From Casuarina equisetifolia (lineage: Eukaryota; Streptophyta; Magnoliopsida; Fagales; Casuarinaceae): DNA of 64,000 nt. Below are positions 49,691 through 61,669 of the stretch, in pieces. The stretch is from NCBI GenBank assembly GCA_028551475.1, contig CM052356.1, positions 23,463,884 through 23,527,883 of the forward strand. Direction: 5' to 3'. The notes under the pieces are model-generated. The model was not told the DNA's origin. It ran no database searches and was given only the letters and a program-made list of their open reading frames with translations. Made by a program: the position numbers and the translations under genes. Each line of letters opens with the position of its first letter. Positions within the stretch are counted from its first letter, which is position 1.

Positions 49691-51754
49691 TCTTTCAAAA
49701 AATCACTAAAAAATTTAAAAATCAAATTTAGCACAAATTTTTTTTCCCTATCCCCAAACTTGAATGAAGCATTGTCCTCAATGCAAAAAGAAAAGATAGC
49801 AATAATAAAGAAGGAATAAGGAAACTCTCCTGATTGTAGGTTATGTCAATGTAGAGCTGTGAGGAAAATGTGATAACAAACTTTCACCAAAAGGCTAAAA
49901 TGAAAATGCTTAGGTTGCCTCCCAAGAAGCGCTTGCTTTATAGTTTTCAACCAAACTATCCAAGATGTTATTGCTTAATGAGGATGAAATTCTAACAATT
50001 TAGGAGATAGCTTGTGTTGTAGAATGGTTGAACACTCTTTAGCTAACCTCACTGTCTCATATACTTCTAGCTTCCTTTTGTTTTCTAGTATCTCTTTCAA
50101 AAATTCTGCACAACTAAGTATTTGAATTGGAACATTTGTAAAAGAAATGTTAATGTGCAATTTTGAAGATATATCAAGAAATTCCAAAAATTTCTTATCT
50201 CTTTCATGTTGCTGGAATTTCTAGGGAGATGGAGTTGGAAGTATAAAGGATTCAAGATTGTCAAGAAATAGTTTGCTCCTAGATACCTCCTCGGGTTGTA
50301 TGCTGACATTCTTATTTGTTTCATTGAAAATGTCCTTGTCAGCATCATCTTCTCCCACTTGGTTGCCACTTGTTAAGATTACTGCCTCTACGGTATTTGT
50401 AGGGCTTTTCTCCATATTGCTAGGCAAAGGACCTTCCTTTTTCTTTGAGATCATATTGATCAATTGACTCATCTACACCTCTAAATTTCTAATTAAAGCT
50501 TCTTGTCTCTGGAATTTTAATGGCTATCCCATCCTGGATTAGACATGTTAGAGTAAGGATCATTTTATGACCTATTTAGAATCCCAACAAAATTAGTATA
50601 TTCATTATATTGAGCATAAGGGTTACCTACTGTACATTCCATGCTCGTATATCCTTCATCATAAAATTCACATTCTTTGCTTTGAATTCTCACAATTGGA
50701 GGACTTAAGTTGTCTATCTTTTTATTGAGCACTTCTAATTGTGAGCACATTGTAGTGAAGATATCTACTTCATGGACTTCACTTTCTTGATGCATTGGTA
50801 GCCTCTCAGTAGACCATTGATAGCTATTGGCTGACATTTCCTCTAAAAGGTTATATGCCTCTTTTGCTATTTTACTATGCAAAGCCCCTCCTACAGCTAC
50901 ATCCACTATAAAACGGAGATTTGTATTAGACTCATCATAAAAAGTTTGTACCTGTAACCATATGGATAGTCCATGACGTGGACATCTCCTCAGAAGTTTC
51001 TTGAATCTTTCCCAAGCTTCATACAATGATTCATTATCCATCTGCACAAAAGTGAAACTATCGTTACGCATTTTTGTAGATTTCATAAAAGGAAAGAATT
51101 TACCAAGAAATTTCTAAGCCAAACTATCCCATGTAGTAATTGATCCTGCAGGAAGAGAAGAGAGCCAATTTTTAGCTTTATCTCTAAAACAAAATGGAAA
51201 TGGCTTTAACCTAATAGCATTATTTGTGACTCCATCATATCTAATCATATTACAAAATCTAAGGAAGGCTTCAATGTGAGCATTTGGATCCTCGTTTGGT
51301 AGACCACTAAATTGCATGAAGTTTTGAAGCAAATGGATAAGAACTAGTTTGATCTCAAAGTGGTTTGCCGAATTTGCAGGCCTAATGCTTGATGTGGCAT
51401 TCCAAAATGTTGGTGTAACATAGTCTTTTACAAGTCTACATATACCATTATATCTCTCCATCCTTATTGCTTAATCTTTCTATAATAGCAACTTAACAAA
51501 GATATTTTTTTCTTTTTTTTTCAAGAAAAAATAAAGTAAAATAAAAATAAAACAAAAAAATGATTTTTTTTGTTTCAACAACTAAAAAAAATATGATTTT
51601 TTTCAAGAATTAAAAGAAATGATTTTTTTAAGAATTAATAAAATGATTTTTTAAAAGAAAATAAAAGCTAGATTAAACCTAGAAATCATTCGGTATTAAT
51701 ATTAATCAGCAGTAAAACAACTAATCCTCGGCAATAGCACCAAAAACTTGTTTA

Positions 51755-53133
51755 GTGAATTCTAGATGTAAGTGAACATGTCGAATAAGTAATATAATGA
51801 TAAGAAAAGTATCGTCCCACAGAGATTGGTGAATACTAAACTAATTAAGTACTAACAATGAATTAATCCTAAAATTTATCTAGCAATTCAAAATATTGTT
51901 GATGATGAATTAAAATTTAAAACTTCTAAAATGAAAACTTAAGACTAAATGAAATTGAATCCAAGTAAGAAAAACCAATATGAGAAACATGTTAGAGCAT
52001 ATGATTTCACCATAACTACTATATATGAATTTCCATAGTTTATGCTTACAAGAATGATAATATCTATGTGATGGCAAAATTTCTGAATTTATTTACTATC
52101 CTATGTCTAGGTATAGTAAACTTATTTAGTTCATTAATTCACTATATCTCTATATGTGAATTGAAACAAATTAAATGCATTAGGATTTGTGAATATTCCT
52201 AGTTTACAATAAATCTTTCAATCATCTTATCACCAAAAGCCATACAAATAACATGGTATATGTCTATCTACATTTAATTCATGATTATATATTATAAGAA
52301 ACAATTGCATATTATTACCTCTCAATCTCAAACATGCACATTAAATCATTCAAGTGGTGGCCAATCACTTAAAAGCATTAAACATAATAATATATAACTC
52401 AGATAAATAAAATATCTTGCAAAGGATAAAAACTTATAAAATTCACATCATTATAGTTAGGCTATATCGTCGATGTAACAAAAGAAAATTAGAACATAAT
52501 GAAATAACAAACCATAATAATGATAGAAATTAAGCAAAACATTTTAAATAAAAGAAAAACGTGAAAGTTGCCACCACACTATCTTTTATTTAAGAATTCT
52601 TTGTAAAAATTCTACAAATCAAACCAACATCAAGAATGGCATGAAGTATAGGTAAGTTGTCATGCCTCTTGTTTCTTTTCTTTTTCATCTCTTGGTCTTG
52701 GTTCCGGCGGCCTTTTTTTTCTCTCCTTTCTCTCTCCTTTTTTTCTCTTGTGCAGCACCTCCTCTCACAATTCACGTTCCTCTTTTTATCTCTTCTTGGC
52801 AGTGTGCCCTAAGATTCTCCCTTGACAATTCACTTTTTGCTTTTTTCCTTTATTTCCTTTCTTGTCCTTTTTGTCCTTTTCCTTCTCTTTTTGCCTTTAC
52901 ACGTTGCCTTCTCTTCTTTTCTTTTCTTTTCTTTTTTTCCTTTTTTTTTCTTTTATTCCTCATGTGCCTTGCTTCTTTTCTTCATGTTTCCTTTGCTTTT
53001 CATCTCTTTTGGGGTTTGCTACATAAACAATAAAGATTTGAATAAATATATGAAAAATTAAATATTATCTCACAAAATTGTATTATTTATATCCTAAAAT
53101 AATCAAAATAACTCTATAAAAATAGAGTTATCA
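51755..53133 (-). repeat. Putative 5' LTR of the Athila-like relic
   Basis: On the minus strand it starts TGATAACTCTATTTTTATAG at 53,133, continues through a long pyrimidine-rich (plus strand) stretch at 52,650-53,000, and ends close to the primer site at 51,743. About 1.38 kb, within the size I know for Athila LTRs. The partner LTR was not found, so the ends rest on the TG start and primer-site position only. Confidence 0.6.
53108..53133. repeat. Inverted repeat at the LTR terminus
   Basis: ATAACTCTAT...ATAGAGTTAT forms a 10-bp inverted repeat with a short A-rich loop, at the very end of the Athila-like LTR. Confidence 0.85.
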
Positions 53134-53561
53134 ATAGCAGTACGACACCATTATGATAAAGTCAAGACTGACTTCTCTACTAGACATTGTTAATCTTTAG
53201 TCCCTTTCAAACTTGGAATATGAACTCGTCTAAATTTGTTACAGAATGATAGAAAACTCGGGTTTGACAACAGCTTAGTGAGGATGTCAGCAACCTATCT
53301 TGACATTAGAACATATGTTGTAGCGAGTAGTTTTAAGGCAACCTTCTCTTTATAAAGTGGAAGTCTATTTCCACATGCTTGGTACTACTATGAAAAGTTG
53401 GTTTAATGGTTAGTTTAAAAGCAACTAAAATGTCACAATATAGAACTATTGCATAAGGTTGTGCCACACAAAGGTCTTTGAGAAGAGAAGAGAGCCAAAG
53501 TGAATTCTACTGTAGCGAAGGCTACAGCATGAAATTTTACTTCTACCAAAGACCATGCTAC
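53134..53561 (-). mobile_element. Older copia element, 3' part (end of RNase H), split from 58724-60490
   Basis: Minus-strand frames read VEVKFHAVAFATVEFTLALF, YCDILVAFKLTIKP and HVEIDFHFIKRRLP, the C-terminal half of a Ty1/copia RNase H. The upstream half of the same domain lies at 58,724-58,850, ending in LVSWKSKHQSIVA. The two halves are separated by a complete second copia element. On its other side the fragment is cut off by the Athila-like LTR. Confidence 0.88.
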
Positions 53562-54092
53562 TAATAGAAAAAAGATTTCCTTACCCAAGACATTCACTGG
53601 ACAGTTTCAACTCTGAACAAGAGGAACAAAGAGTTCTCTTTTCTATGGTTTCAATCTAAATGAGTGCAAAACTATAGGAATATCAAAGCAAAGAGGAACA
53701 ATGGAAGAATCTTAATCTTGATTTTAACATAACAACATTTGATACACCAAGATTAAAAAAAAAAAAAAGAGTAGACTGGTCCCAAACCCATACATACAAA
53801 AACTAAAGAACACCCATACTCATACTAATTTAAAAAAAAAATTTGATAATAATGACCTTACATAATTCTTATCTTCTAGAGTCGACAATTTCCTTAAGCT
53901 CTTCAAGATTTCTGCCATCTCATCATTCAAGCTTTTGCTCACCTCTAGCTTCATAGAGTAGATGATTCTTTACTGGAAAGGGAAAAGGAAAGCCAACACA
54001 TTTACTTTTCCTCACCTACTTTTGCAATCTTATTAAGATGACTCCACGTGGCAACCATCAAGCACACTATTGACATTTTTGGACATATCGCA
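53562..54092 (-). repeat. 3' LTR of the nested copia element
   Basis: About 531 bp aligning end to end with 58196-58723, with many substitutions and small gaps (an A-run at 53,756-53,768 replaces a mixed A/C stretch in the other). A purine-rich tract (GAGGAAGGGCAT on the minus strand) lies on the internal side. The outer terminus reads TAATAG where the other LTR has TGATAG. Confidence 0.88.
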
Positions 54093-57000
54093 ATGCCCTT
54101 CCTCAATAGTGTTAATAATGACTCCTATCTTTCTCTTAACTTCTTATGTTGTTGTCTTCCTAGTGCCTTGGTAAGTAGATTAACAAGTTGTTTTTCACTT
54201 TTACAATGCTCCAGCTTTATCTCTCTTTGTTCGACAACTTCCCTTATAAAGTGAACCTTGATTGCTATGTGCTTTGTCCGAAAATAATAAACAAGATTCT
54301 TCCCTATTCTTATTGATGACTTGTTGCCAATCATAATTTTAGTTTCATTTTCTTAAGGAATACCAAGCTCTCCAAGCATTCTTCTTATCCAAACAGACTC
54401 ACTAGTTGTTGCAGAAGTGGCAACATACTGAGATTCTACTATTGAAAGAGCCATTGAGTCTTGTTTTTTACTTGTCTAGGAAAATGTAGTATAACCTAAA
54501 GAAAATACATAACTAGTAGTGCTTTTTACATCCTTTGAACAACCTCCCAAATCACTATTTAAGTAACCAATTAATTGAACGTCTTAGTTAGGCTTATACA
54601 ATAATCCAAAATTTAACGTTCCTTGAACATACCTCAACATTCTTTTTCCTTTGTTGTAATGGATTTGAGTGGGATTCTGCATGTACCGGGACATTAAGAT
54701 TACTCCAAACAAAATATCTAATCTTGTAGTGGTTAGATACATAAACCTTCCAATCATACTTATAAAAAGCCTTCCATTTTCTAGTGTAGATTCATCAATC
54801 ATTTTTACCTTGAAATAAGGTACAAGAGGAGTACTAACCAGTTTACATAAGAGCATATTGAACCTTCTCAGCAAAAATTTTGTGAACTTGCCTTATGATA
54901 GAAAAATTCCATAAGAACTTTGTTGTACTTCTATTCCAAGAAAATAGTGCATCTCACCCATGTCATTCATCTTAAAAGCCTTCATTGTGTCTTCTTTAAA
55001 CCTCAACAAATCAACTTCACAGCACTAGTAAATAACAAATCATCCACATATAAAGAAACAATCAAAAATGAATTACCTTTACCTTTGGTAAATAATGTAG
55101 GCTCACTAAGCCTTCTGTTAAACCCTTGTTGAGTGAAATATTAATTGATTCTGATATACCAAGCTTGTGGGGCTTGCTTTAACCCATATAGTACTTTCTT
55201 CATCCTTAACACCTTGTCTTTCTTTCCAACTTTTTCAAACCCTTTAAGTCGTTCAATGTAGATATCTTCTTTTATTTCTCCATTGAGAAAGGATGACTTT
55301 ACATCTAATTGAAAGATCCTACATTGATGTTATGCAACAATAGCAATAATCAACTTTATTGTTTCCATCCAAGCAATAAGTGAAAATGTTTTTTAATAGT
55401 CCACTTTAATCTTTTGAGAATATCCCTTCGCAACCAATCTAGCTTTATACTTTATAAGAATCCTAGCAGCATCAATCTTTACTTTGTAAACCCACTTGAC
55501 TCTCAATACTTCTTTATTCTTTGGTAATTCTGCTAGTTCCCAAGTGTTACTTTTTCTAATAATGTCAATCTTTTCCTTTATTGCCTCCCTCCATTCTTCA
55601 ACCAATATTGCATCTTCAAATTGAGTAAGTTTAGATGTTATGAAATGGCAACATTCATACAAGTCTTCTAGGGACCTCATCTTTATAGAAATGCTCATCT
55701 GTTGGTCATATTATGGTGAGACCTTTAACGATTCTTCTTCTATTGCTTTTTTACTTGTTGGTTTGACCAAGTTTGGAGATTCTATAGTAGCTAGGGGAAC
55801 GTTTTCTTCTAGCATGGAAGACATGTATGATCTTTTAGCATCATTCATTTCTTCACCTTCTTCCTACACAAGTACACTAGAATTCTGGCACATAATTTTA
55901 TTTTCTTCCTAATCCCAAGTAGCTTTCTAAAAAAAAACAACATCTTTACGAATCACCAACTTCTGCTGTTCTAGATTAAAAAAGTTTATACCCTTTAGAT
56001 AGTGCATTATATCCCAACAATACACCTTTTTTAGCCTTTTTCTCAAGCTTACTTCTTAAATGATCTGGTACATGAATGTAACAAATTAATCCAAATACCC
56101 TAAAATGCTCTACTAAAGGTTTGTCTTTTCCAATCCAAGCTTCATAAGGAGTCTTACCATTTAATGATTTCGTTGGGCTTCTATTCAGCATATGAACTAC
56201 AATGTACACTACTTCCCTCTAGAATTTGTTTGGCATTTTCTTTTCTTCTATCATGCACCTAGCCATCTCCATGATTGTCCTATTTCTTCTCTCACTAACA
56301 CCATTTTTTTCAAGATTGAAACTAATAGAAAACTATTGTATTATCCCTTTCTGAGCATATAAACTCTCCCATTCCTTGGATGAATACTCACCTCCTTGAT
56401 CACTTCTGAATACTTTTATACTTTTCCCTGATTCTTTTTCCATTAATGCTTTAAATCTTCTAAAAATACCAAATACCCTAGATTGTTCTCTCAAGAAAAA
56501 GACCCATTCCATCCTAGTACAATCATCAATGAATGTCAAAAAATATTTTTTTTCCTTCACAAGTTTCAATCCTTATAAGACCACATACACCATAATGCAC
56601 TAGGTCTAAAAAGGTTTGGACTATTTCTACCATTACCAATAGGAAATGACTTTTTATGACTTTTTCCTAACACAACCACCACATACAGTTTTTGTAATTT
56701 TTACTGTTGGCAATCCAACTACCATTTTCTTTTCATGCAAATCCTTCAAAGCTTTAAAATTTAAATACCCAAACCGCTTGTGCTAAAGCCAAGTGCTATC
56801 TTTTGCCACCTTCAATGTTCTTAGAGAATCAAGCTGCAATCTAAGAGGAAAAGTTCTATGACTTACCATCTCAATTTTTACTAACCCATTTTTGTAGTTA
56901 CTTTAATCAAAGATATGGCAACTCCTATTCTTAAATAGTAAAATATATCCATTCTCCATCATTTGCCTTACATTTAACAAACTTAATGTAAGACTAGGAA

Positions 57001-58195
57001 CCAGCAACATATCCTTTAAGATCTTTGGACCTACCTTTGTTTGTATGGTAATATCACATTTTCTCTTAACCTTTAGTAGCTCATCATTGGCCAACTTGAC
57101 ATGAGACTTTACAGACCTATCCAACCTACTAAACATTCTAGCATCTCTACCCATATAATTGCGACACCCATTATCAACATACCAAACATCTAAATAATTC
57201 CTTACAGCAGAATAGCAAACATAAATAGTGTATCCCCAACCTCTTTCTTATCAAAATAATTAACTATCGGACTTTGCCTAAACCTGCACTCATTTTGTAC
57301 ATGTCCAAACTTGAAACAATTTTTGCACTGCAGCTTATCCTTCTGCCAACAATATTTTTCAAGATGATTTATTTTTTTACAAATCTTGTATGGTGGATAC
57401 TTTGCCTTTTCTCCCTTTCCCTAGGTTTTAAAGGTTTTATGGCTAGCCTAGTTTTGAAGGTTGTCTCTAAAGATCCTTTTTCTTTTCTCCTGGTAGTTCT
57501 CTTTTCAAATGCTTTTAAGGACCCCATTAACTCAATTGTTGTTATATTGATAAAATCTTTAGTCTTTTTTAGGGTTATAACAGTGGAATCAAACTTCTCA
57601 TTCAAACTTATCAATAGCTTTTCCATAACACACCTTTTAGGAAAATCCTCCCCAAGACTTCTCATTTAACTAACAACATGACTAACACAAGCATTATAGT
57701 CTACTACAGACTCATTATCACCCATTTTCAACAATTCTAACTATTTTTTCAAGGTTTAAATCTTAACTTGTTATACATTTGGAATACCTAAGTATTCATT
57801 CTTCAAGGACGTCCATGCCTCATGTGTAGTTGTAGCATAAGCAATCTTCTTAAACATTATGTCTACCATAGCTAACTACATGACTAGCAATGCCTTTAAC
57901 TCCTTTTATTGGTTCTTTTTATGTTTCTTTTTCTCGGTAAAGGAGAGCTCCTCATCATTTGTCACCTTTGTCACACCATCTTTTGCTACTTCCTAGAGAG
58001 CTTGCCATTTAAAGTTTGTAGTCATTTTTATTGAGCAAAAGCAATAATTATCACCATCAAATGGTGGTAAAGGCAACTGAGAACCAAGGATTGAAGAAAC
58101 CTATAAAGAACTCGAAGACCCATATTACAAAGCCATCGTTCTACAAAACCTAAGTTAACCCAAATATGATCAAGAACCTTGCTCTTTGATACCAC

Positions 58196-58723
58196 TGATA
58201 GAAAAAAAAAAATTCCCTAGCTGAGACACTCAATAGACAATTCCAACTCTCAACAAGAGGAACAAAACATCCTCTTTTCTATGATTTCAATCTAAATAAG
58301 TGTAAATTGTAAGAATATCATAGCAAAAAAGGACAATGGAACAATCTCAATCTTGATTTTAATAGAACAACATCTGATACACCAAGATTAAAAACAAAAC
58401 AAAGTAGAGTACTCCTAAACTCATACATACAAAAACTAAATAACACCCATACTTATACTAATTTCAAAAACAGTTGATAATAATGACCTTACATAATTCT
58501 TATTTTCTAGAGTTAACAATTTTCTTAAGCTCTTTAAGATTTCTGCCATCTCATCATTCAAGCTTTTGCCCACCACTAGCTTCATAGAGTAATGGATTCT
58601 TTACAAGAAAAGGAAAGGGAAAGCTAGCACATTTACTTTTCCTCACCAACTTTTGTAGTCTCACTAAGATGACTCCACGTGGCATCCATCAAGCACATTG
58701 TTAACACTATTGGACATATCGTA
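58196..58723 (-). repeat. 5' LTR of the nested copia element
   Basis: About 528 bp. Its internal end (TGATAG on the plus strand) abuts the primer site with a one-base gap. The outer end reads TATCGTA where the other LTR has TATCGCA. Confidence 0.88.
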
Positions 58724-59313
58724 AGACATGCAACAATTGATTGATGCTTAGATTTCCAAGAGACAAGGTTATTGCCCAAGAAAAAGCAATGACCAAACAT
58801 GGAGCAACAAGTGGACTAGCACCTTGCCTAGTCTGAGTCACTATAACTAGAGAGATGGAGAGAGCTTTGGGAATGTAAGTAGAAACCAAAGTTGTAAAAA
58901 CCTTGCAAGTAACATAATAGGCAATTGAGCTAATGAAAGTCCAGGAAGGTGGGAGAATGCATGGACTAACACAAGGGTTAGAAAAGAAAAAAATAAATGG
59001 TCGTGCAATGGTTAAGAAATGTAATGCATCAAGAATATTGTAGAATAAGGAAGGAGTAGGACAAGATGAGGAAGGATTCCAAAGGGACAAAGATTAATTT
59101 AGTGGTAGGAGAAGTTGATGGTTAGAATCAAGAATGTAGAGTGTTAGAGCCAAGTGTCTTCAATGGAAATGATGGAATGTCAACATAAGGATTTGGATCT
59201 AAAGGTAACGTTGGCAAAGTAGATGGAGTAGTTGTTTGTTCTAAAGAATAGTTGGGAACTACCAATAATGGAGGAGGATGAAGAGTTGTAGTGATTTTAG
59301 GTTGGTATGGTAG

Positions 59314-59566
59314 GACAGTTGGATTGGACAATAATGGTGACGCAGTTGTATGCTTCTGCAATGAATTTCAAAAAAAGAGGTACTTGGAACAACCTTCGAT
59401 GGGTTCTTAATGGGTTCTAAAGGTACTTGTATATATCTAGACATGTCCTATTTGATGAAGGCAATAAGACAGTTGGATTAGATAATAATGGTGATGCAAT
59501 TGTATGCCTTTGCAATGAATTTCAAAAAAAGAGGTACTTGGAACAACCTTTGATGGGTTCTTAATG
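59314..59566. repeat. Direct duplication of ~99 bp, 154 bp apart
   Basis: 59,314-59,412 (GACAGTTGGATTGGACAATA... to ...GGGTTCTTAATG) recurs at 59,468-59,566 with a few transitions. It lies inside the older copia element and disrupts its integrase-linker region. Confidence 0.9.
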
Positions 59567-59644
59567 TAAGAATTCATGGTTTTTGTTTGAAGAAAGGAAA
59601 CTTGCCTTCGTCAAATAAGACATGTCTAGATATATACAAGTGAC
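59423..59644. repeat. 43-bp inverted repeat overlapping the direct duplication
   Basis: 59,423-59,464 (contains TATATATCTAGACATGTC) is the near-perfect reverse complement of 59,602-59,644. One arm lies between the two direct-repeat copies, pointing to a local rearrangement. Confidence 0.9.
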
Positions 59645-60490
59645 TTGTTGAAGGATGAAAGTTATGATATCCTTTATGATATCGATGTATCCCAAAAAAA
59701 TGCATGGTAGTGAACAATTAATCAGTTTGTTAGAAGCATAGTCTTGTAAGTATGGGAAGCAATTGCACTTGAAAACCCAAAGGTGTGAGTAATTTGGCTT
59801 TTGATAAAACAATAATGCTAATGATGAACTTTGGTTTAAGTATGGTGTTGGTAGTCAATTGATCAAATAGGTAAAGGTAGAGAATTTTGGGCATGTAAGA
59901 GTAAAACATCATGGTGAGCTCCACAACATGTCTGTGCTTTTTTCTTAACCACATAGTTTTGCTTAAGTATGTGCGAGCAAGAGAAAAGATATTGGATATA
60001 GTGATCAGTGAGATAATGTTATAGGTTACTGCTTACAAATCCACCACCTCCATTGGTTTGGAAAGCTTTTATTAAGAGATCAAATTATTTTTTCATAAAA
60101 GTTCAAAATTGCAAAAAAACATCAAGCACATCAGCTTTTCATTTCAATGGAAAAATCCATGTAAACTTGTTGAAGTCATTTACAAAGAGAATATAGAATT
60201 GAAACCACTAATGAGATGAAACAAGAAATGGTCCCTAAAGGTCACTGTGGATCTTCTCAAGCGGCCGTGATGTTTTATTCTAAAAAATTGGAAAAGACAA
60301 TTTGCAACTCTTGCTTAAGTGACAAGAATTGCATAAGGTAGAAAGTTTTGAAGTAATGACGATCTTATTCTATTCCTAAAGAGTTTGAAGTACTGCTTCA
60401 CCTAAATGACCCAATTAATGATGACATATTGGAAGATTTACTTTCAGTTGTCATTGGAAAAGAGAATTTAACAATAATTACCAAGAAGCA

Positions 60491-61159
60491 AGTAAAGTCT
60501 ATATGATGTGGATGCACTTAAGGCCTAAAATTACAAGTTCCAACATTGAAGAGTTGAAAGTCCACAACCTAATCAAGTGAATCTAAGAAGAGCGAGATTA
60601 AAGAGCATTTCATAAGTATTCTTTAAATCCTCTGCAGTTTTTGTCATTAATGTTAGGGGTTTCCAAAATAATTGTTAAGCCCTTGATTTTCTAGGTTTTC
60701 TTTATTGTCTAAAATTATTTTCTTTTGTTTGGTTTTCCTTAATTGTTTGGTTTTTTATTTATCTAAGATTTCCATACTTGTCATATCCCTAACTTGTCTA
60801 AAATTCTTTAATTTATCATAATCTTGATTTAAAATGAACATTATTTCAATTGTAAAGAGATTTGTTTTTTCATAGAGAATATAAACCCTAAATTGTGTAA
60901 TTCAACTTTTGCATTATTTATCTAATTTTTACCAAAAATTGGTGGTGAGGCATCTCTTCGACCAGTAGCACTACTTTTATGTCTTGGAGTAGGTGCTTGG
61001 CATTTATTTTTTTATTTATTTCATCTTATTTCGTTTTTTTTCCTTCCTCTTGCCCAAACATTAACTTTTCTCACAACAAACCTGAAGAAAAAAAAAAACG
61101 ATTTTTATATATCTTCCTTAGCCCGAGCTTGCTCAAGCCCACCATTGGATCCGCATCAC
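60491..61159. other. Retroelement-flanking AT-rich DNA; no gene
   Basis: Contains T-rich DNA and a plus-strand segment near 60,860-60,930 (AGAGAATATAAACCCTAAAT) of the kind seen in LTR promoters, but no partner copy was found. No coding sequence is recognised. Confidence 0.4.
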
Positions 61160-61669
61160 TGTGACTTCTCTCCAACAAGGTAAAAAGAACAACCGTGCAA
61201 CACCAAAACAACCTCCAACAGCCCAAAGATCTATTATTGCAAGATAAGATGCTGGTATGAGACCATTGCATCAGAAGAATTGCAACCGGGTGCATCTTTT
61301 ATTTGGAGAGTTCGTACATAATTGGTCACCTCTCTTAAGATTGGAAGCTTATTTAGTCCTGTAGAAATGCATAATACTCCATCAGAAGGCATATTACAGC
61401 CATATCTTCCCCACCACTTAGATCTTTTTCGGTATGCTTATTTAGATCTCCATTTAGGAAAATTCACATTCGGATGTGAAATCACAATGTGTATACAATG
61501 ATTGTAGCATCTTTTTTCTTAGGAAATTAAACATAAAAAGAAAAAAAAAATTATTGTCTTTGTTTTTGACCGTGAGAAGTCTTGTATTCGCAAAGAAGAT
61601 TCAATCATTTCTGATTTCTATCTCAAACATCAGGTGTTGTAAAGGGAAGGTAAAGATAAATTGGTGCTC

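Larger units (their letters stand above)
49700..53133 (-). mobile_element. Athila/Tat-like Ty3/gypsy relic: 5' LTR, gag and linker, no pol
   Basis: Minus strand. LTR at about 51,755-53,133, then a primer site at 51,727-51,743 reading TGGTGCTATTGCCGAGG, four transitions from the tRNA-Asp type I recall for Athila. Gag follows at 51,461-50,565 with LPAGSITTWDSLA, SLYEAWERFKKLLRRCPRHG, VGGALHSKIAKEAYNLLEEM, then an acidic linker. A conserved pre-protease segment (CAEFLKEILENKRKLEVYET, 49,975-50,187) comes next. It then jumps to ALLGRQPK and a GCATTGAGGACAATGC...AAGTTTGGGG motif (49,745-49,795) typical of the element's 3' end. Protease, RT, RNase H and integrase are missing by deletion. Stops interrupt gag. 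Confidence 0.85.
53562..58723 (-). mobile_element. Nearly full-length Ty1/copia element nested in an older copia element
   Basis: LTRs 53562-54092 and 58196-58723. Minus-strand order follows. The primer site next to the right LTR is TGGTATCAAAGAGC (initiator-Met type). Gag lies at 57,369-57,665 and a CX2CX4HX4C zinc knuckle, CKNCFKFGHVQNEC, at ~57,290-57,340. The protease reads YVDNGCRNYMGRD, with DNG where DSG is usual. GAG-pre-integrase (HKRFGYLNFKAL) comes next. Integrase has FIDDCTRMEWVFF and FRSDQGGEYSS (56,333-56,569), then LNRSPTKSLNGKTPYEAW. RT (55,698-~54,930) has WVYKVKIDAARILIKYKARL and an intact YVDDLL. RNase H ends HCKSEKQLVNLLTKALG (54,125). Domain order is complete, but frameshifts and many stops break the polyprotein, so it is inactive. 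Confidence 0.93.
58724..60490 (-). mobile_element. Older copia element, 5' part (pre-integrase, integrase, RNase H start)
   Basis: Minus-strand similarity in several frames: a pre-integrase block near 60,410 (LGHLGEAVLQTL, CNSCHLSKSCKLSF) and integrase core pieces (RPLEKIHSDL, NDFNKFTWIFPLK). The integrase C-terminal region is at 59,561-59,812 (YSHLWVFKCNCFPYLQDYAS, CIFLGY). A proline-rich linker lies at 59,128-59,361 and the first half of RNase H at 58,724-59,050 (LHFLTIARP, FFLGNNLVSWKSKHQSIVA). Most of RT is missing between linker and RNase H. The right end and any LTR are not resolved. Together with 53134-53561 it makes one element interrupted by a later insertion. Confidence 0.85.

Noticed and set aside
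52662..53033. 123-codon plus-strand frame rich in Phe, Leu and Ser
   Set aside because: It comes from a pyrimidine-rich stretch of an LTR. The composition mimics a membrane protein, and no homology is apparent.
60669..60930. Plus-strand solo LTR
   Set aside because: LTR-like promoter text is visible, but I found no matching copy, no clean TG...CA ends and no target duplication.
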